Of a stretch of DNA of 19,720 nt, positions 18,859-19,720 are shown piece after piece. Origin of the DNA: Trachelipus rathkii (lineage: Eukaryota > Arthropoda > Malacostraca > Isopoda > Trachelipodidae). Under the pieces are notes generated by a model. It saw only the letters and a program-made list of their open reading frames with translations, ran no database searches and was not told the DNA's origin. The DNA lies in contig JABUQX010018322.1 in assembly GCA_015478945.1 (NCBI GenBank), forward strand, positions 32,501 through 52,220. Direction: 5' to 3'. A program made the translations under genes and the position numbers. How positions within the stretch are numbered: the first letter of the stretch is position 1; each line of letters starts with the position of its first letter.

Positions 18859-18896
18859 AAAAAAAAAAAGCATGCAATGTCAATAATATATAATAG

Positions 18897-19070
18897 TTTT
18901 CCGTATCTAATAACTATTCTTCTCCTCAAGGTTCTGTCTTATCACCTACTTTATTCACTTTTCATTAATGAACCTGCTCTTTCTATCTATACTATAGAAT
19001 CAATAATTTTGATATTCTATATCATACGAATGACATTGATCTTTTCTTCATAGCAGGTGTACACTTATTC
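18897..19070 (+). pseudogene. Short Jockey-like reverse transcriptase fragment
   Basis: In one frame 18924-18956 reads PQGSVLSPTLF, the diagnostic RT motif B block of Jockey-type LINEs, preceded by FSVSNNYSS. After a one-base shift, FINEPALS matches the FINDLL continuation (about 18961-18984). Further on, HTNDIDLF (about 19022-19045) sits at the distance expected for the catalytic YADD box, with Ala-Asp changed to Thr-Asn. Nothing upstream or downstream could be assigned, so this is an isolated relic separate from the element at 11108-13445. Confidence 0.68.
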
Positions 19071-19720
19071 TGATTAGGAAATATCTATAGATAATTGAAA
19101 TAGAACCTCCAAGAAAAGAGCATTAATCTATATAATAGTTCTTTACAATAACACTCGCGTTTTCGTCAATGAATCGGCAAGACGCATAAATTAGGAAACC
19201 TCTTATTTCTTATTTTGTCCTAGTTGAGGATTTTGTTCCACAAAGCCTGTCCTCTCGAACACGTCATAAATAACTCCTCCAAATTTGGCAAGTAGAGTTC
19301 CCCTTTGCAATAAAATTATGATGAACAAAAAAAAGAAATCCAATTTTTTAAAAAATTTAAAATAAAAAAAAAACTATATGTTTTTGTCATTTTATATCTA
19401 CTATTATTTAATTACCTTTATATTATTTGATACATAATATATCATATAAATACTATATACAGAATATAATTAAGCAGCCATTAATATCATACACTCAATA
19501 TATCTAATACAATCCATAATATTTACTATCTACTCATATAAATATCCTACATTACTTAATGAGAGAGAGAGAAAGATGATTGTGACGAACTGATGGACGC
19601 AACTCAAAATAAGACTTCTCTATAAGCTCCAGACCAGAGACCGTTAACAGAATTTATTGACGAGACGAGACAAAGAAAATTAGAAAATTACTACTCTCGA
19701 TTAATGGCAACGAGAACCGA
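19071..19720. other. AT-rich sequence, no gene recognised
   Basis: A weak NSSL/TRVF-like stretch near 19133-19165 could continue the RT relic but is not convincing. A (GA)6 run lies at 19561-19572, and the last 150 bases are non-repetitive without recognisable content. Confidence 0.5.

Noticed and set aside
1..19720. CRISPR array, bacterial operon or prophage
   Set aside because: No direct-repeat/spacer pattern, ribosome-binding sites or dense coding; LINEs and microsatellites indicate an animal genome.

Overview
The window reads as non-coding, repeat-dominated nuclear DNA from an invertebrate animal. A decapod crustacean (shrimp or crab) fits best, because the degraded LINE families resemble ones I associate with decapods and the simple-repeat load (TA, TTC, CTA, GT, GA, ATT/AAT) is extreme. 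That taxonomic call is inference. No intact host gene, rRNA or complete tRNA was found. Nearly all open frames are shadows of dead retrotransposons or of microsatellites.

Layout. 1-56 is a TTC microsatellite. 57-3530 (+) is a nearly full-length but broken CR1-like LINE. Its ORF1 remnant carries an SGNH/GDSL esterase domain, and its ORF2 remnant has the order endonuclease, linker, reverse transcriptase, C-terminal domain. 3553-4155 holds two degenerate tandem repeats, and 4284-4503 holds TTC and CTA microsatellites. 5100-6084 is TA/GT/AC microsatellite with a tRNA-like SINE candidate (5264-5402, minus) and an unidentified island (5816-5955). 6085-7013 is a foldback-type element: each arm has two roughly 100-bp units ending in A-tracts, the arms are inverted, and they surround a GC-rich core. 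7014-8576 is AT-rich with one strong C-tract. 8577-9082 is a second inverted-repeat element.

9385-10995 (+) is a 5'-truncated LINE of RTE-like character with a GAT-rich 3' tail. 11108-13445 (minus) is a 5'-truncated Jockey-like LINE with a poly(A) tail. These two face each other tail to tail. 13455-18110 is mostly TA and ATT/AAT repeat, including a roughly 960-bp region where ATT switches to AAT. 18806-18858 is a second, partial copy of the foldback core. 18897-19070 (+) is a small Jockey-like reverse transcriptase fragment. The rest shows nothing recognisable.

How it fits together. There is no operon-like or pathway logic. The history is repeated insertion of LINEs and inverted-repeat elements into TA-rich DNA, followed by decay mostly through single-base indels. 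The most unusual items are the foldback element with its dispersed GC-rich core, the inverted-repeat element whose arms carry a weak hammerhead-like motif, and the CR1-like element that still shows its esterase ORF1.
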